From positions 22,694,991 to 22,758,990 of the forward strand of contig CP136061.1 in NCBI GenBank assembly GCA_032622095.1: DNA of 64,000 nt, written 5' to 3'. The position numbers were made by a program, and so were the translations under genes. The notes under the pieces are model-generated. The model did no database searches and was not told the origin of the DNA. It saw only the letters and a program-made list of their open reading frames with translations. Position 1 is the stretch's first letter, and the number at the start of each line of letters is the position of its first letter. Origin of the DNA: Siphonodentalium dalli (lineage: Eukaryota > Mollusca > Scaphopoda > Gadilida > Siphonodentaliidae). Below, piece by piece: positions 45,151-58,336 of the stretch.

Positions 45151-47354
45151 TGGTACATCGGAAGTCGTTCTATCGCCAGTATTGTGATGGTTCTTGACTG
45201 ATTTGTGACGGTTCCTTATCATTTTCGGGACAAAGTCACGCATAATTATAGAAATCTTGAATGTATTTTAATTTCCTGAATGAACAGATGCTGCAGAAGT
45301 GCCGTTACATGTATGTCGAAACCTGCACTCTAGATCACACTTAACTTGGAATTAACGAGTTAACGCGTAACTATCATCATGTTATCACTGAAAATCAAGC
45401 CACACAATTCCTTTATTTTTGGTGGCGTATACAATATGAAACGCATTCTGAAGACGAACACAGAGTATAGAGTATACGACGAACACAGAGTATAGAGTAT
45501 ACCCGTGTTATTCTTCTGTAAAATAGCTGAGAAAATATCCCGGTAGGGGTTGATAATTTGGAACAGTAGCCTCGTAATCAACGCGTATGCATGTTACGGT
45601 TCTATTTCAAGCCAATCTTGGTTGTGACGGTTCTATACATGATATTTATTCGAACGATTTCTGCACTGTGCGTCTTGTGTATCTGATATTTTAAACCAGA
45701 TAATGGGTGTAGCTTTATGTCATTTACATAATGCAAGAGGTATATTAAGAAATAATAAATAAATACCTAATACAGGAGATTGAGTGACATTAGTTGGCAG
45801 ACACCAAATAATAAAAGTCCAGAGGAGTGTAAATAATGTTATTAATATTACTATTTGATTTGTACTGTAGTACTGTACATCAGTCATCAATTCAAAAACT
45901 CATATTTATATGTGTTGAAATTAGTTTAAACTCTAAAGTTTAACTTAATCAGAACCTGGTTGAATATCTACCATATGGTTGTATAGAGTTTTCGGTCCTG
46001 ACTGACATACATGCTTAAATTGTGCTCCGTATCTATGCCAAAATTCTCAGAAAATACTTGTCTAATGATATCAGGAATCTGCCCATAGCTAGGGATGTTT
46101 TCCGTACCGTTGATTCAATGGACTTAATGTTAATTTCCGTTGAAACATGTGAGTTTTCGAATTCGCAACTGACACACCGTTGTACCAACAAAGACTATAT
46201 ACTCCATTGTTTACGTCGCCATTTTGGCGAACGTATCGACATTCGCTATTGTCTTCCACCACCAGCCATTGTGACGGGCTCTTGCCAATTAGACATTTCG
46301 GAGATGTGATAAACAGAACCCAAGTCGTGACGATTAGTGTAATGGAACAAGATAGATAGTGTCAATTGTCTCGGCGCTCATCACGATGACCACCATAAGC
46401 AAGAATCATTACCGTTAATGGGACTGTACGTCTGGACTGAAATGTGTGATATAAAACATTCGACAGAACAATTGGAATCTTGTTGTATTGTTCGAGCACA
46501 GACACTTATTGGTCATGAATATATACTCATTCAACCAATGAAGATGATCTCAGTCTAATTCGCGACAACCCGTCCCCAAATAGGACGTCGTTAGAACGAA
46601 CCAAATTAAGTGTTGATCCTGACAGGCGCCTATCGCTCACTCTGATCGCCTCCAACAGAGACGCCAAGGACATATGGTCGCTGTCACATGCAATGTTTAT
46701 TGGTTGATGAACATAACTTTTCTATACGAATATCAACTAGGTTTATGTGACTATACACAAGAATATGCGATAGCCGAGGCCTTTCGTGATTCCCATCAAT
46801 CAACGGGGCGAATTGTAACCAAGCACGTTTGTCACGTGACTGGTTTATGTGGATTACGTTTTCGACACCAGGTTACATTTAGTCTCGTACGGAATCGTTT
46901 TCTAAAATGTGATTCCATTCAAAGTCTTCCCCCACAGACATCTAAATGCTCACTGAGGGGAATTTGTCGCAGTTCTTTTTCACGGATTTACTGACGATGA
47001 ACTCTCATTCGTTCTGTCAGCTGATTTCCGGTTTGATCTGTGTAAGATACTTCCTTTCAATAATATAGCCAGAATCACAATGAGGTTCTCGGCAAAATTC
47101 CATATTTTAAAATGAATTTGTCATGCCCCATATGGAACTGGGACAAACAGAATAGAACGTAGTTGTCAGTTAATTAACTAACAAGTATAATAACAAAGTG
47201 AGTCACAATTTGCAACCTTTTCGGATGACGCAGAAAATAATGTTCGGGATATATGTAGGAAATTAACTTTTTTTAAATTTGGTTGCCATTTTGGAAGCCA
47301 TCTTGAGCAATTTTGTCTATAAATACCGTAGTGTGACACATTTAAGACAGAACA
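45150..47354. other. No gene recognised upstream of the amidase
   Basis: Contains a small tandem duplication GACGAACACAGAGTATAGAG at 45454-45500. Between about 46000 and 47050 the sequence is richer in G+C and CpG and some frames are open (for example 46022-46309), without family motifs. It could hold the promoter or first exon of the minus-strand amidase, but no exon with the needed phase was found. Confidence 0.4.
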
Positions 47355-48133
47355 AAACAATAAACACCTTTTATATCAAAGATAGTTACATTTTACTTGA
47401 AAAAATGGCCCAAACCTGAAAAGTTATTTTTTTTGCCGATATTTATGTCAAGTTTTTGAGAGAAAAATCCAATATTTATGGTGATGTCAGTGGTGACAAT
47501 AGTACCAATTAAACATGGTGCATCATACATGTTAGTATTCAATGTATAGAAGGCAGAATATGCAATTTTATACACCAACCACAACTTGTAAGCGATTGCA
47601 GGACACCCTGGGGCAACATTTACCATTTTTCATATGTTGGCGGCCATTTGGCTGCTATTTTGAGCCAAAGTAAGAATTTTGGTTCCAGTGAGTTGGAATA
47701 TGCATAGGTAATGATATTCCTCACTTACATTACAAATTTCTGTTCATTTCTTGTTGAAATATGACTAGAATCCCAATTGTGATTATTTTGTGAAATTTTA
47801 TACTGCGTTCTGAAATATCAAATTTTTGAGGGACCTGAAGGAGCTAGGACCCCAATAATTGCATATTTAATTGCTCCAATGATCAGGTAATATACAAAAC
47901 ACAAAATAAAGTCACATTATTCAACCTGTTCCAAACAACATGAACTGATCTAGAAGATATTTGTGTGAAAAATGTCATATTTTGAACTTCCGGCGGCCAT
48001 TTTGGTGGCCATCTTGGATGTTGAGCTTCAATTTTGGCCAAACAAAGTGTCATTATGTCTTAGCTTTTTTATAAAACAATAAACACCTTTTATATCAAAG
48101 ATAGTTACATTTTACTTGAAAAAATGGCCCAAA
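47355..48133. repeat. Direct repeat, 0.72-kb period
   Basis: About 57 bp starting AAACAATAAACACCTTTTAT and including ATTTTACTTGAAAAAATGGC is identical at 47355 and 48073. The second copy stops where a TATATATTTACTTGCGCCAG hairpin element begins. Interior has GGCGGCCATTTTGGTGGCC. Confidence 0.85.
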
Positions 48134-48538
48134 CATTTGTATATATTTACTTGCGCCAGTCCATGCTGGACGCAAGTAATGTTTTCAGTACGGATATCTG
48201 TTTATCTGTCTGTCCTTCCGCGAACATGTTACGTCATACCGGAAGTAGGCCTACATACTGTAAATAATGGACACGCTAATGTTAAATGGTTGCATCGATA
48301 ATTTGCATCGTTATCTGGTTTTATTTAGGTAATAAATCGTTCATAAATGAACAATATTGAATGATTTATTTCTGGAAACCGATCATGACGTCACGACGCA
48401 CATCAGGACGTCACGAGCTACATGGGCGCGCAAAACACCAGACATGACTGCGTCGATGTCCAGACAGCTGAGACTCGTATTACACGGACCGGCTAAACCA
48501 TTCCATCTGCCAACAACTTCGTGTTGTATTATTATAAA

Positions 48539-48947
48539 TCTCATATATATTTTGAAGACCTCTGTCTGTCTGTCTGTCTGTCTGTATGTTTGTCTGTATG
48601 TTTGACATTAATACAAATCTACGATTCTCGACCGATCGGGACGAAACTTGGTACGTGTGTGTAGTTTGACCAGGCGGTGGACGTTGTCGTATTGGCGAGT
48701 CCGTGCGACGCCCGTGCAGCGCATGCGCAGACGAGATCTCGGAAACGGGTGGAGCTATCGACTTGAAATTTGGTATGTGAATGTATCTTGCCCCGGATAC
48801 GAATTTTATCGGGTCGCCGAGTCCGTGCAACGCCAGCTTCGCGCATGCGCAGACCAGATCTCGGAAACGGGTGGAGCTAACGACTTGAAATTTGGTTTTT
48901 GAATAGCCCGGATGAATAGCCCGGACAACGTCGGGCTCATCGGCTAG
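48539..48947 (+). mobile_element. Helitron-like element 1 of a tandem array
   Basis: Starts TCTCATATATATTTTGAAGA, then a TCTG microsatellite, CCGATCGGGACGAAACTTGG, and two core units (GGAAACGGGTGGAGCTA). It ends with the hairpin CCCGGACAACGTCGGG, TCATCGG and CTAG. The preceding base is A. The TC start, 3' hairpin and CTAG end inserted between A and T are Helitron features; there is no Rep/helicase, so non-autonomous. Confidence 0.75.
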
Positions 48948-49385
48948 TCTCATATATATTTTGAAGACCTCTGTTTGTATGTCTGTCTGTCTGTCTGTAT
49001 GTATGTCATTTATACAAATCTACGATTCTCGACCGATCGGGACGAAACTTGGTACGTGTGTGTAGTTTGACCAGGCGGTCGTCGTTGTCGTATTGGCGAG
49101 TCCGTGCGACGCCCGTGCAGCGCATGCGCAGCGCATGCGCAGACGAGATCTCGGAAACGGGTGGAGCTATCGACTTGAAATTTGCTATGTGAATGTATCT
49201 TGCCCCAGATACGAATTTTATCGGGTCGCCGAGCCCGTGCGACGCCAGCTTCGCGCATGCGCAGACCAGATCTCGGAAACGGGTAGAACTATCGACTTGA
49301 AATTTGGTTTTTGAATAGCCCGGACAACGTCGGGCTCATCGATTTGGTTTTGAATAGCCCGGACAACGTCGGGCTCATCGGCTAG
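48948..49385 (+). mobile_element. Helitron-like element 2
   Basis: Begins TCTCATATATATTTTGAAGA directly after CTAG of element 1. The 3' hairpin segment GCCCGGACAACGTCGGGC occurs twice before the CTAG end; GCGCATGCGCA is duplicated internally. Confidence 0.75.
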
Positions 49386-49804
49386 TCTCATATATATTTT
49401 GAAGACTTCTGTCTGTCTGTCTGTCTGTCTGTTTGTCATTAATACAAATCTACGATTCTCGACCGATCGGGACGAAACTTGGTACGTGTGTGTAGTTTGA
49501 CCAGGCGGTGGTCGTTGTCGTATTGGCGAGCCCGTGCGACGCCCGTGCAGCGCATGAGCAGACGAGATCTCGGAAATGGGTGGAGCTATCGACTTGAAAT
49601 TTGGTATGTGAATGTATCTTGCCCCGAATACGAATTTTATCGGGTCGCCGAGCCCGTGCGACGCCAGCTTCGCGCATGCGCAGACAAGATCTCGGAAACG
49701 GGTGGAGCTATCGACTTGAAATTTGGTTTTTGAATAGCCCGGACAACGTCGGGCTCATCGATTTGGTTTTGAATAGCCCGGACAACGTCGGGCTCATCGG
49801 CTAG
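49386..49804 (+). mobile_element. Helitron-like element 3
   Basis: Same structure, directly joined; two core units and the doubled hairpin end as in element 2. Confidence 0.75.
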
Positions 49805-50363
49805 TCTCATATATATTTTGAAGACTTCTGTCTGTCTGTCTGTCTGTCTGTTGACCAGGCGGTGGTCGTTGTCGTATTGGCGAGCCCGTGCGACGCCCGT
49901 GCAGCGCATGAGCAGACGAGATCTCGGAAATGGGTGGAGCTATCGACTTGAAATTTGGTATGTGAATGTATCTTGCCCCGAATACGAATTTTATCGGGTC
50001 GCCGAGTCCGTGCGACGCCAGCTTCGCGCATGCGCAGACAAGATCTCGGAAACGGGTGGAGCTATCGACTTGAAATTTGGTATGTGAATGTATCTTGCCC
50101 CGGATACGAATTTTATCGGGTCGCCGAGCCCGTGCGACGCCAGCTTCGCGCATGCGCAGACGAGATCTCGGAAACGGGTGGAGCTATCGACTTGAAATTT
50201 GGTATGTGAATATATCTTGCCCCGGATACGAATTTTATCGGGTCGCCGAGCCCGTGCGACGCCAGCTTCGCGCATGCGCAGACCAGATCTCGGAAACGGG
50301 TGGAGCTATCGACTTGAAATTTGGTTTTTGAATAGCCCAGACAACGTCGGGCTCATCGGCTAG
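49805..50363 (+). mobile_element. Helitron-like element 4, four core units
   Basis: The TCTG head leads straight into TTGACCAGGCGG, skipping the CGATTCTCGACC segment of the others. It has four core units of about 122 bp with TATCGACTTGAAATTTGGTA, against two in its neighbours. Confidence 0.75.
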
Positions 50364-50442
50364 TCTATTATATATTTTGGAAGATATGTGTGTGTGAGGG
50401 TGGGGTGTGTGTGTGTGTGTGAGGGTGAGGGTGTGTGAGAGG

Positions 50443-50473
<31 letters not shown>

Positions 50474-51179
50474 GGGGGTGTGAGGGTGTGTGTGTGTGTG
50501 TGTGTAATCGATGGACTCGAAAACGGCAGAGCCGATTTCGATGAAACTTGGTATGTGGGGATATTTTCGGCCGGGGAGTGACATATGCCTATTAATTTGC
50601 AAATGCGACGTGACTTTGAACTTGAAATCGGGTAATTTCAAGGTCAAACGCCCGATTATCACGGGATTTCGATGAAACTTGGTATGTGGGGGTACCTTCG
50701 GTCGGGGAGTGGCACAAACCTATTAATTTTCCCTGCGACGTGACCTTGACCTTGAAATCGTGTCATTTCAAGGTCAAACGCCCGAATATCACGGGATTTC
50801 GATGAAACTTGGTATGTGGGGGTACTTTCGTATGGTGAGTCTCATAAGCATATTCATTTGCCCGTGCGACGTGACCTTGACCTTGAAATCGGGTCAATTC
50901 AAGGTCAAATCGCCAATTTTGATGGGATTTCGACGAAATTTTATACATAGGGTTACTTTTGTCCACTGAGTGTTTTGGACCCCGACCTGACATTGACCTT
51001 CAAAATGATCAATTCAAGGTCAAATCGGGTAAAACCGGATGGATTTCGACGGGCATGTTTGTCGGGTACTTTTGTCCGGGCAGTGTTTTGGACTGGTCAA
51101 ATCGTGACCCCACTTGACCTTGACCTTCAAAATAGACAATTCAAGGTCAAAGCCCGGACGAAGTCGGGTCACCTTCTAG
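50364..51179 (+). mobile_element. Helitron-like element 5, different core
   Basis: Starts TCTATTATATATTTTGGAAG, then a (GT)n/GAGGGTG head, then about five core units with GATTTCGATGAAACTTGGTA and GACCTTGACCTTGAAATC. It ends with GCCCGGACGAAGTCGGGTC, ACCTT and CTAG, followed by T. Same plan, different repeat core. Confidence 0.7.
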
Positions 51180-53100
51180 TATATATATATACTGCATGAA
51201 AACAAAAGTGGGCAATAGTACTGCCCATTAGAAGCCTATTTTATGTAACTTGAAACTCGAGGAAATGAGTTGAGATCAAGTCTAAAAGATGCGTGCGGAA
51301 TCGTTTTTTTTTTCGCAGAGACAGTGAGGTGCGAATATATTTATAGAAAGTTCAAAACATTTTCGAAAGATCCTGGTGCATATAAATCATGTCCGACCAA
51401 ACAGTCGAGCACGTGGTTCAATTGAAAAACAATTGCACTGAAAAATGTGAATGTGGAGACATGGATTATTAAAATGCCTTATTGATTAACTGGGAAAACA
51501 AGCTTTCTCATTCTCAACGCAATAGACATTTTGATTATATGTTCCCGAAGACTGTAGACAGGGATGTAGCCAGAGGGGGATGTGGGGGTGTCTCACCCCC
51601 CCCCCCCCCCCCCCCCCGCAGAGAGCTATATTTTCAATAGTTGGAAATTTCATACCTGCCACAACGAAAGTTCACACCAACAATAGGTTGGAAATGTTCT
51701 TGTAGTTTGATTATAAAACAATTTATTGGGGGGAATTTATTGTTTTTCGACCAATATTTGCATATGTTCCTATTTTTGGTCAAAAATGTTGACAGAAATG
51801 GTCAAATGGTCAAAAACTTCTAGTTAATTTAAGAAAACAATATTGTCATACAATTGGTCAACATTGTCATTGGAATTGTCATCAGTTGGAAATTTTCCAA
51901 CCTAAGTTGGGGTGTAGGGTTTGAAATTTCCAACAGTAGGAAGGCTTGAGGCTAGTCTAGATGTTAGGATTTTGCGATTTTCTTGTTCAGATTTCAAAAT
52001 TTTCCACACACCGGGCCGAACCATGGTCGGCCCGGTGTGTCATTGCCCCATCCACATGGCCAATACAAAACTGCTAATTAGTTTAACAAAACAATATTTT
52101 ACTACATTTGGTCAAACTTGTAGACATAAATGGTCATCAGTTGAAGAATTTCCCAACCTGAGGGGGAGCATGAGGTTTGAAATTTCCAACACTAGGAAAG
52201 CTTCAGTTGAGGCCAGTCTAGATGCTAGGATTTGCGATTTTCTTGTATAGTTTTCAAAATTTTCTCAAACCGGGGTATGTTGTCGGTAGCTGTGTGCATT
52301 TGTCTGGAATTAGACCACTAGTTGTTTTTTGGGGGAATTTTCAGGTTAAAATATCTTAATTTTCTCATACTGGAAACATAGAAGCATGGCTTATGAATAT
52401 ATATAGGAAATCAGGCCTGAGCATGAGGTACAAGGGGGGGGTGCAAATGGAATTATGCAAAAAGTTGTATTGGTGTGATTCCGACTCAAGGAGGAGGGTG
52501 CAGTTGGAATTTCCCAAGGTGGACACCCCCCCCCCCCAACGGAGACCCTGCAGCCAGATCCCTGACTGTAGATCAGTCGCTAAGGGAATGTTCTCATTGT
52601 CGTCATTGACACACTGTTAATCAAAGACTATAGCCAATGGTCGCGTGTCTTTTATTTAATTATGTCGGTATTTGTAATTTACTTTGATGGTTTTTGACAC
52701 TGAAGTGCAATGGCATACACATTTGATGTCATTCTAGTCAAAACTAGTAATTTAACCCAATTGGTATATAATATGGCATCATCGGCAACCAATCGTTTTC
52801 ACACCCTTTATATGAACGATGTCTATATATTGTTCTATAAATATGTCAAACAACTCGTACGTATTACTAAGACTAGCATTAGTGTAATAGATCAACTTGA
52901 GATAGCAGAGATATTTTGTCCGTATATATAGATGAACTGAGATTTGATATCTAGAGTTTTGTTATCGATCTCTCTCAAACGAGGGGCCAGCACCCGTGGT
53001 TCAAACTGTTGTTAGTAAGACACCACAAAACATGCCAAATGTGTGATGGGCGCAAGTATAGGCAGCTCCAATGAGTGCATTCTAGTTTACTATATTTTCC
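51180..53100. other. No gene; dispersed G/C-run repeats
   Basis: A long C run (51594-51617), another near 52531, and two diverged copies of a repeat with GGTTGGAAATGTTC, AATTTCCAACAGTAGGAAGG and TAGTCTAGATG-like sequence (51640-51990 and 52080-52270). Related pieces lie near 3605, 16385, 18010 and 56450. No coding seen. Confidence 0.6.
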
Positions 53101-53558
53101 CGCTTTAATTTGCATAAAACTGACTTAGGGTCTGGTCTGAAAAACGACGGCCATGATGGACGCCATCTCGTCTGGAGTCTACACGGCCACTTTTTGTTCT
53201 TGTTAACATTGCTTAAAACTTGAAGGACATAATAAGGAACAAAATGATTGGGGTGAAGTTAAGTCCCAGGGGGGTGCAAGTGTACCCCTATTAGCTCCCG
53301 GACTGACGAACTCGTAAAAGTTTCGTGCGAGAAATTTCAACGAAAACGACCGAAGATGATATCTGGGAGTACCTCGAGAAAAGGGCGTGAAACCCACATT
53401 CGTAAGGTTGATGTGGAGTAACCACAGAGGTACTCAGTCGTCGCGTATCCATGTATATTCCAGTGATATGGACAGACTCTATGAGAATGACTTCTGTTCA
53501 CTAGGCATCGAGTTTAGGCCATGGAATAATGACCCCCCGATAGCCACCCCTGTCAATA

Positions 53559-54181
53559 ATGGATGACATCAAACTTCTCACACGGAACGCTTCTGGAGTA
53601 TATCTTCCACTGTTTTGTACCTAAACTCAATATTCGACAGACAACTCTATGACATTGTTGGAATTTCCGAGCACTGGTTCAATGAAGATAACCTTAACTT
53701 CCTGAAAAGTATACATGACTCGTACATCCACTGGCGAAACATGGGAGAACCATAAGACTGAGTTCGGGTGGATCTTTCACGAGGGATGGCGTGGCTCTCT
53801 TAATAAGCAAGAATATCGCTAATCGTTGTGCAGCTCTAGATACGACTTGTGATCGCATCGTTGGTATGCAAGTCAAACTTAATTCTGAGAACATGCTCAC
53901 TTTGTTACAAGTATACCTGCCGAGCACGAATCACAGTGATGACTACTTTGATGAATGCTTAGCCTCTGTTGAAAACCACGTATCTATGTTTTCGGAGTGT
54001 GGACCCGTTCTAGTCATGGGTGACTTTAATTCGCACCTGAATCGTCGCCCTGAATACCATGTACCGACTGGTCACAGTAATAGAATGGTTCTCTTGAATG
54101 AGTTTCTCGTTCGTATTGAGTCTTACGCAATCACATGCTCTGTGGCATGTAAGGGACCAACCAACACATGTTATCCCTTCT
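53559..54181 (+). pseudogene. LINE endonuclease region, 5' part (split)
   Basis: Frames from ATGGATGACATCAAACTTCT give IKLLTRNASG, a YDIVGISEHWFNEDNL block after a frameshift, then an open frame from 53791 with VYLPSTNHSDDYFDE and VLVMGDFNSHLNRRPEYH. These are the SExW and GDFN motifs of APE-type endonucleases of non-LTR retrotransposons. It stops at CYPF, where the inverted-repeat element begins. Continues at 61393. Confidence 0.85.
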
Positions 54182-55839
54182 TAGTAGGGCGGCTCCGTGA
54201 CAAAATATAGGTGAATTGTGCATTTTATGGTAAAATCACCAAACTTTGTGTATGACATCCTGGCATGATACTTTGTTGATTTGGATATCATGCCAAGCTA
54301 GGGTGGGTCCACGGTTGCCATGGTAACCTCTGATAAAAAGTGGTCGCTAAAACGCCGACAAATTGCATTGAAAGGGCGTGGAATGATTCGTCTCCACATC
54401 TTGTGACAATTTTTAGTGGGCAATAATGACTAAACGAGTCTGTATTGAATATGTGGACATGTTTTGAGTTATCATGGTATAAATATGACTGGTGGTAAAA
54501 AATGACTATGTTGAATATGTCGAACCTACATGAATTCAATTTGGTAACAATTATGAGAATATAATAACTACTATTACATGCACACCCAAAAACCGTTCCA
54601 GCTGTTTCTTATCTCAATTTCTTCTCATGGACATCAATTAGAGTGCATGTCGACGCAAACTTATATCCACCGGGTTCATATATTTATATATTTTTCACAA
54701 CACTCTCGATGTGGCGACTTAGTCATAATTTTCATTTGATTCTAGGAAAAATAATTTCAGAAAACAACGTTTATAACAATTGTAGACCCCAGAGGCATAC
54801 TCAAACCACAACTGCATTGCAGGATGTCCGGGACAAGATAGACAGTAAACTACGCATATAAACAATTCTCATGCAGACGGCATAAAAGTATCAGATCCGG
54901 TGGCTCGGACATGTCACGGTATAATCGCATTTTATTCGCGACCGACCAGGATAAACATTAATAAAATTGTTATGTCACGAAGTTTGGTAAAACATTTATG
55001 ATCTAACATGGCTGATATGTTTTATATCGCCGATGTATGCGTGGGTCTCGATCAAGTTATCAGATTGCAGGAATTTAAAGCTACACCTTTATACGCATTA
55101 GTGTATACATGTAATGCACAAAAGCCTACGTTTGAAACATTTATCAAGTGAAAGGACAATAGTCGAGAAACGTTCGAAGTTTAAAATTGAAGTCTATCAC
55201 GTTTTGACGTCAGTCTTATAAATATTTGACTGTCCACATAACCTGTGATTATTCACATAAAAATCGAGTATGATTATTGATTATCCACACTGATACAGAT
55301 AAAATAATCAACTATGATTTATACCATCGAATTTATACCAGTTATAACTCAACGACTACCCCAGGTATCTAAGTAGCCCGTGTGGGAAAAACCCAGGTCC
55401 GCTATACCTGAGTCATGTCCGGATGCTGATGGGTCCAGTTATGCCCCAGCATCCATATTAATATATGCCTAGAATCCAAATGTATAGGCAAACCCCGCCC
55501 CCACCCCAAACCCTGACTCTAACAACTTTTTCTCTTGCAAAATAAGCAATAAAACAATAAGAGGATTTTGTGTCATGTGTGTGCTGGGTGGGGAGATATC
55601 CTGGCATGGACATCTTCCCCCACCCCAAAGTGTCGTGAATATATAAAGCAAAACAAAAAACAATAAAACTATAAGAGAAGAAAATTTTCTCACATAAAAA
55701 ACTTTAAATAATAATAAAAAAAAATTCAGAGTCAAACGATATCAAAATTAGTGAACATTTTGTTTATGCATACATGGGGCAAGATATCCAGGGGGGGGGA
55801 CATATCCTAGGATATACATTTAATAGTTATTCAGACAAC

Positions 55840-56060
55840 AAATGACACTGTTCGCAACCTGGGATCGTATTTTGACACAAACATGACAATGGATAACCAT
55901 ATCTCTAATATGTGTAAGAAGGCGTTCAGAGGTTATACAAAATCCAACAAATTAGACAATACCTCGATGTAGACTCAACGAAGACGTTGGTCCATGCTTT
56001 TGTCACGTCACACTTAGATTACTGTAATTCTTTACTGTATGGACTACCGGATTACCAGTG
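55840..56060 (+). pseudogene. CR1/Jockey-like LINE fragment, RT thumb region
   Basis: Frames give VRNLGSYFDTNMTMDNHISN and, after a frameshift, TLVHAFVTSHLDYCNSLLYG. Both are standard segments C-terminal to the RT palm in CR1/Jockey-like LINEs. Probably the 5' part of the same element as 59490-59835. Confidence 0.85.
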
Positions 56061-56730
56061 TGGATTACGATCCGGGGTCAATACTATGAAACTTTATCTT
56101 TGTAAGAATCTACAATTGTTTGTAAGAAATAACAATTTATCATTCCGCCAATACTATGAACCTACGATTACAAACATAAATCACAAATAGTACGTGTTCT
56201 TTGTATTTACAAATATCTCCAATCACGAAGAATGTTCGAGTACTATGAAACATAATTTTTCAGTTTTCGCACCCTTAACTCGGATAATATATCCATCTAT
56301 GATACGCAGGGACATGGCGACAAGGGGTCGATTCACCCCCTCGTGAAAATATTTTGTCAGCTGGAAATCTCAAGTACAACCCACATGCAGGGACGTCGCG
56401 ACAAGGGGTTTGGGTAATGTTTCTCGCCCCAAACATGTTATCAACACGTTCAACAGCTGGAAATTTAATACCTGAAACAACATGAATTGAAAATTTTACA
56501 ACAACAATAGGTTGAACTTGTTCTGTTATTTTGTTATTCCAACAATTTATTAGGGGGTATGTGTTTGTCTTAGACCAACATTTGCATATTTACATCCTTT
56601 GGTCAAAAGTTTGGATTGAAATGGCCTATATTTAGAAATTGTCAAACCATGGGGGTCAGCTTGGATGTGAGGTAGCAGTATGTGTTCCTTGTAACTACTG
56701 AAATTACCCAATTTATTGAAAGTTACAACG

Positions 56731-57207
56731 TTAAAGGTACTCAACCCGATAAAACTCCTCTCAATTACTATTTCAATGGCTTCGGGGGTCAAAAATATTT
56801 GATTCGAGTCGAGGAAGTCACCCATCAAAGCTCAGATTTGTTAGATATCGATTTTAGAAATCTATTATTTTTCATTATCGGGAATACTATCTGGCCCAGA
56901 ACTCATCAAAATTGCGTTAAAATTACCACTTGATTTTAGAGTTATTCATCCTTGTCTGTTTTAATAGATTTTGAGTACACATCCAGAGCAGATTACGGCA
57001 GATATTAGTACTCATCTCGAGAACATAACAAATTTGAAAAATCAATATCTAATAACTCTGAGCTTTGTTTGATGGGTTCCTCGACTCGAATCAAATATTT
57101 TTTACCCCCAAAGCCAAAGAAATAGTAATATAGGACCCTCTGATCGGATTGTTGTTGTTGGAATCTGTTGAGATGGGGACCCTCTTTACGGGTTGAGTAC
57201 CTTTAAG
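56731..57207. mobile_element. TTAA MITE, GGTACTCAACCCG family, complete
   Basis: TTAAAGGTACTCAACCCG on the left and CGGGTTGAGTACCTTTAA on the right. Arms with GGTCAAAAATATTTGATTCG and CGAATCAAATATTTTTTACC pair further in. Lies within the second LINE's interruption. Confidence 0.88.
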
Positions 57208-58336
57208 GAACTTGTCTAGAATGTCTATATAGGGTGTCAAACATAAATTGTCGATTTTCACACCCTTAAACCGGAGCATATAACCATCTGATTCGCAGGG
57301 ATGTAGCCCCCTTATGAAAATGTGTTATCAATAGAAATCTCATAAACAGGGACATGGCGATAGTGGTCTTGGGAACACGATGCCTGGCACATTCTTCCAG
57401 AAATACTGCCTTTTGGTAATTGGTTAGAGACATTTCGCTGTTGTTGTCTTGATCAAGTATAGTTCATAAATGACAAATAAATAAAAATGACGCGTGTTCC
57501 CAATGTGAGTATGATTTTTCGCTCAAGAAAGCATTGCGAGGTAAATGATACTCATGGTCATGGGCGGATTATCATTTGAGTTTCAATCGTCGACGCGAAT
57601 GCATTTGGTCACGGTAAAGGACACGAATACGAAGATGCAAGCACAGTTTTCACAAATGACTAGAGCATAAATGCAGTGACGTGGCAAGATGTTCTCTTCG
57701 ATGCGCCAACGTCGATATCCAACTGTATCCCCACCCCTCAATTAGAAACTTCTGTTTCTGTGAAATGTAATTGTTTACCCCGGTTGGCTTCTGATTTTCA
57801 AGCTGATTTTCAAGCTGTAACAGTAAGTTGTCCACCCCCTTGGGTTGGACATATTGATTAAATATGACTAACTTAGTGTTAGTCACAAACATTTTGAGTA
57901 ACTTTGGTAAAGTATTGGAATTATTTGCACATAATTCAGCAACTTTAGTTTTCACCTTCCAATTGACTAAGAAAAGTTATGACTAAATCATGGCAATTTT
58001 GACTAATTAGTCGTTTGGATCCCCATTTCTAAGTCGTTATGACTAACATCACCCTAGTTATTTTGATTAATGTTATGCCTCAGTCATGTTGTCTGAACTA
58101 AATCAGTCATCCTGAGAAAAAACGTTTGACTAACATATGTTAGTCATATTGACTAACTTTTGTTATCAGCGTAGAAAAATTAAAATACTTTCCTCTTGAT
58201 ATACGATTCCATCGCTATGTGGAATTTATGGGCATTTTTTTTATTCAAATAGTGCATATGGAAATAATAGCCAAACTGAGCCCATATAGCCACGTCCCTA
58301 TCTAGATATATTATAAGATATCGGAGCAGTTTGAAA

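Noticed and set aside
46641-46673. Possible amidase first exon on the minus strand: ATGTCCTTGGCG... followed by GTGAGC
   Set aside because: It ends in phase 0, but exon A starts with two bases of a split codon and needs a phase-1 partner.
48480-50331. Many overlapping frames of 60-157 codons on both strands
   Set aside because: They arise from tandem Helitron-like units with regular repeat periods and show the same peptide (for example KIHSHTKFQVDSSTRFRDLV) repeatedly; no protein family is recognised.
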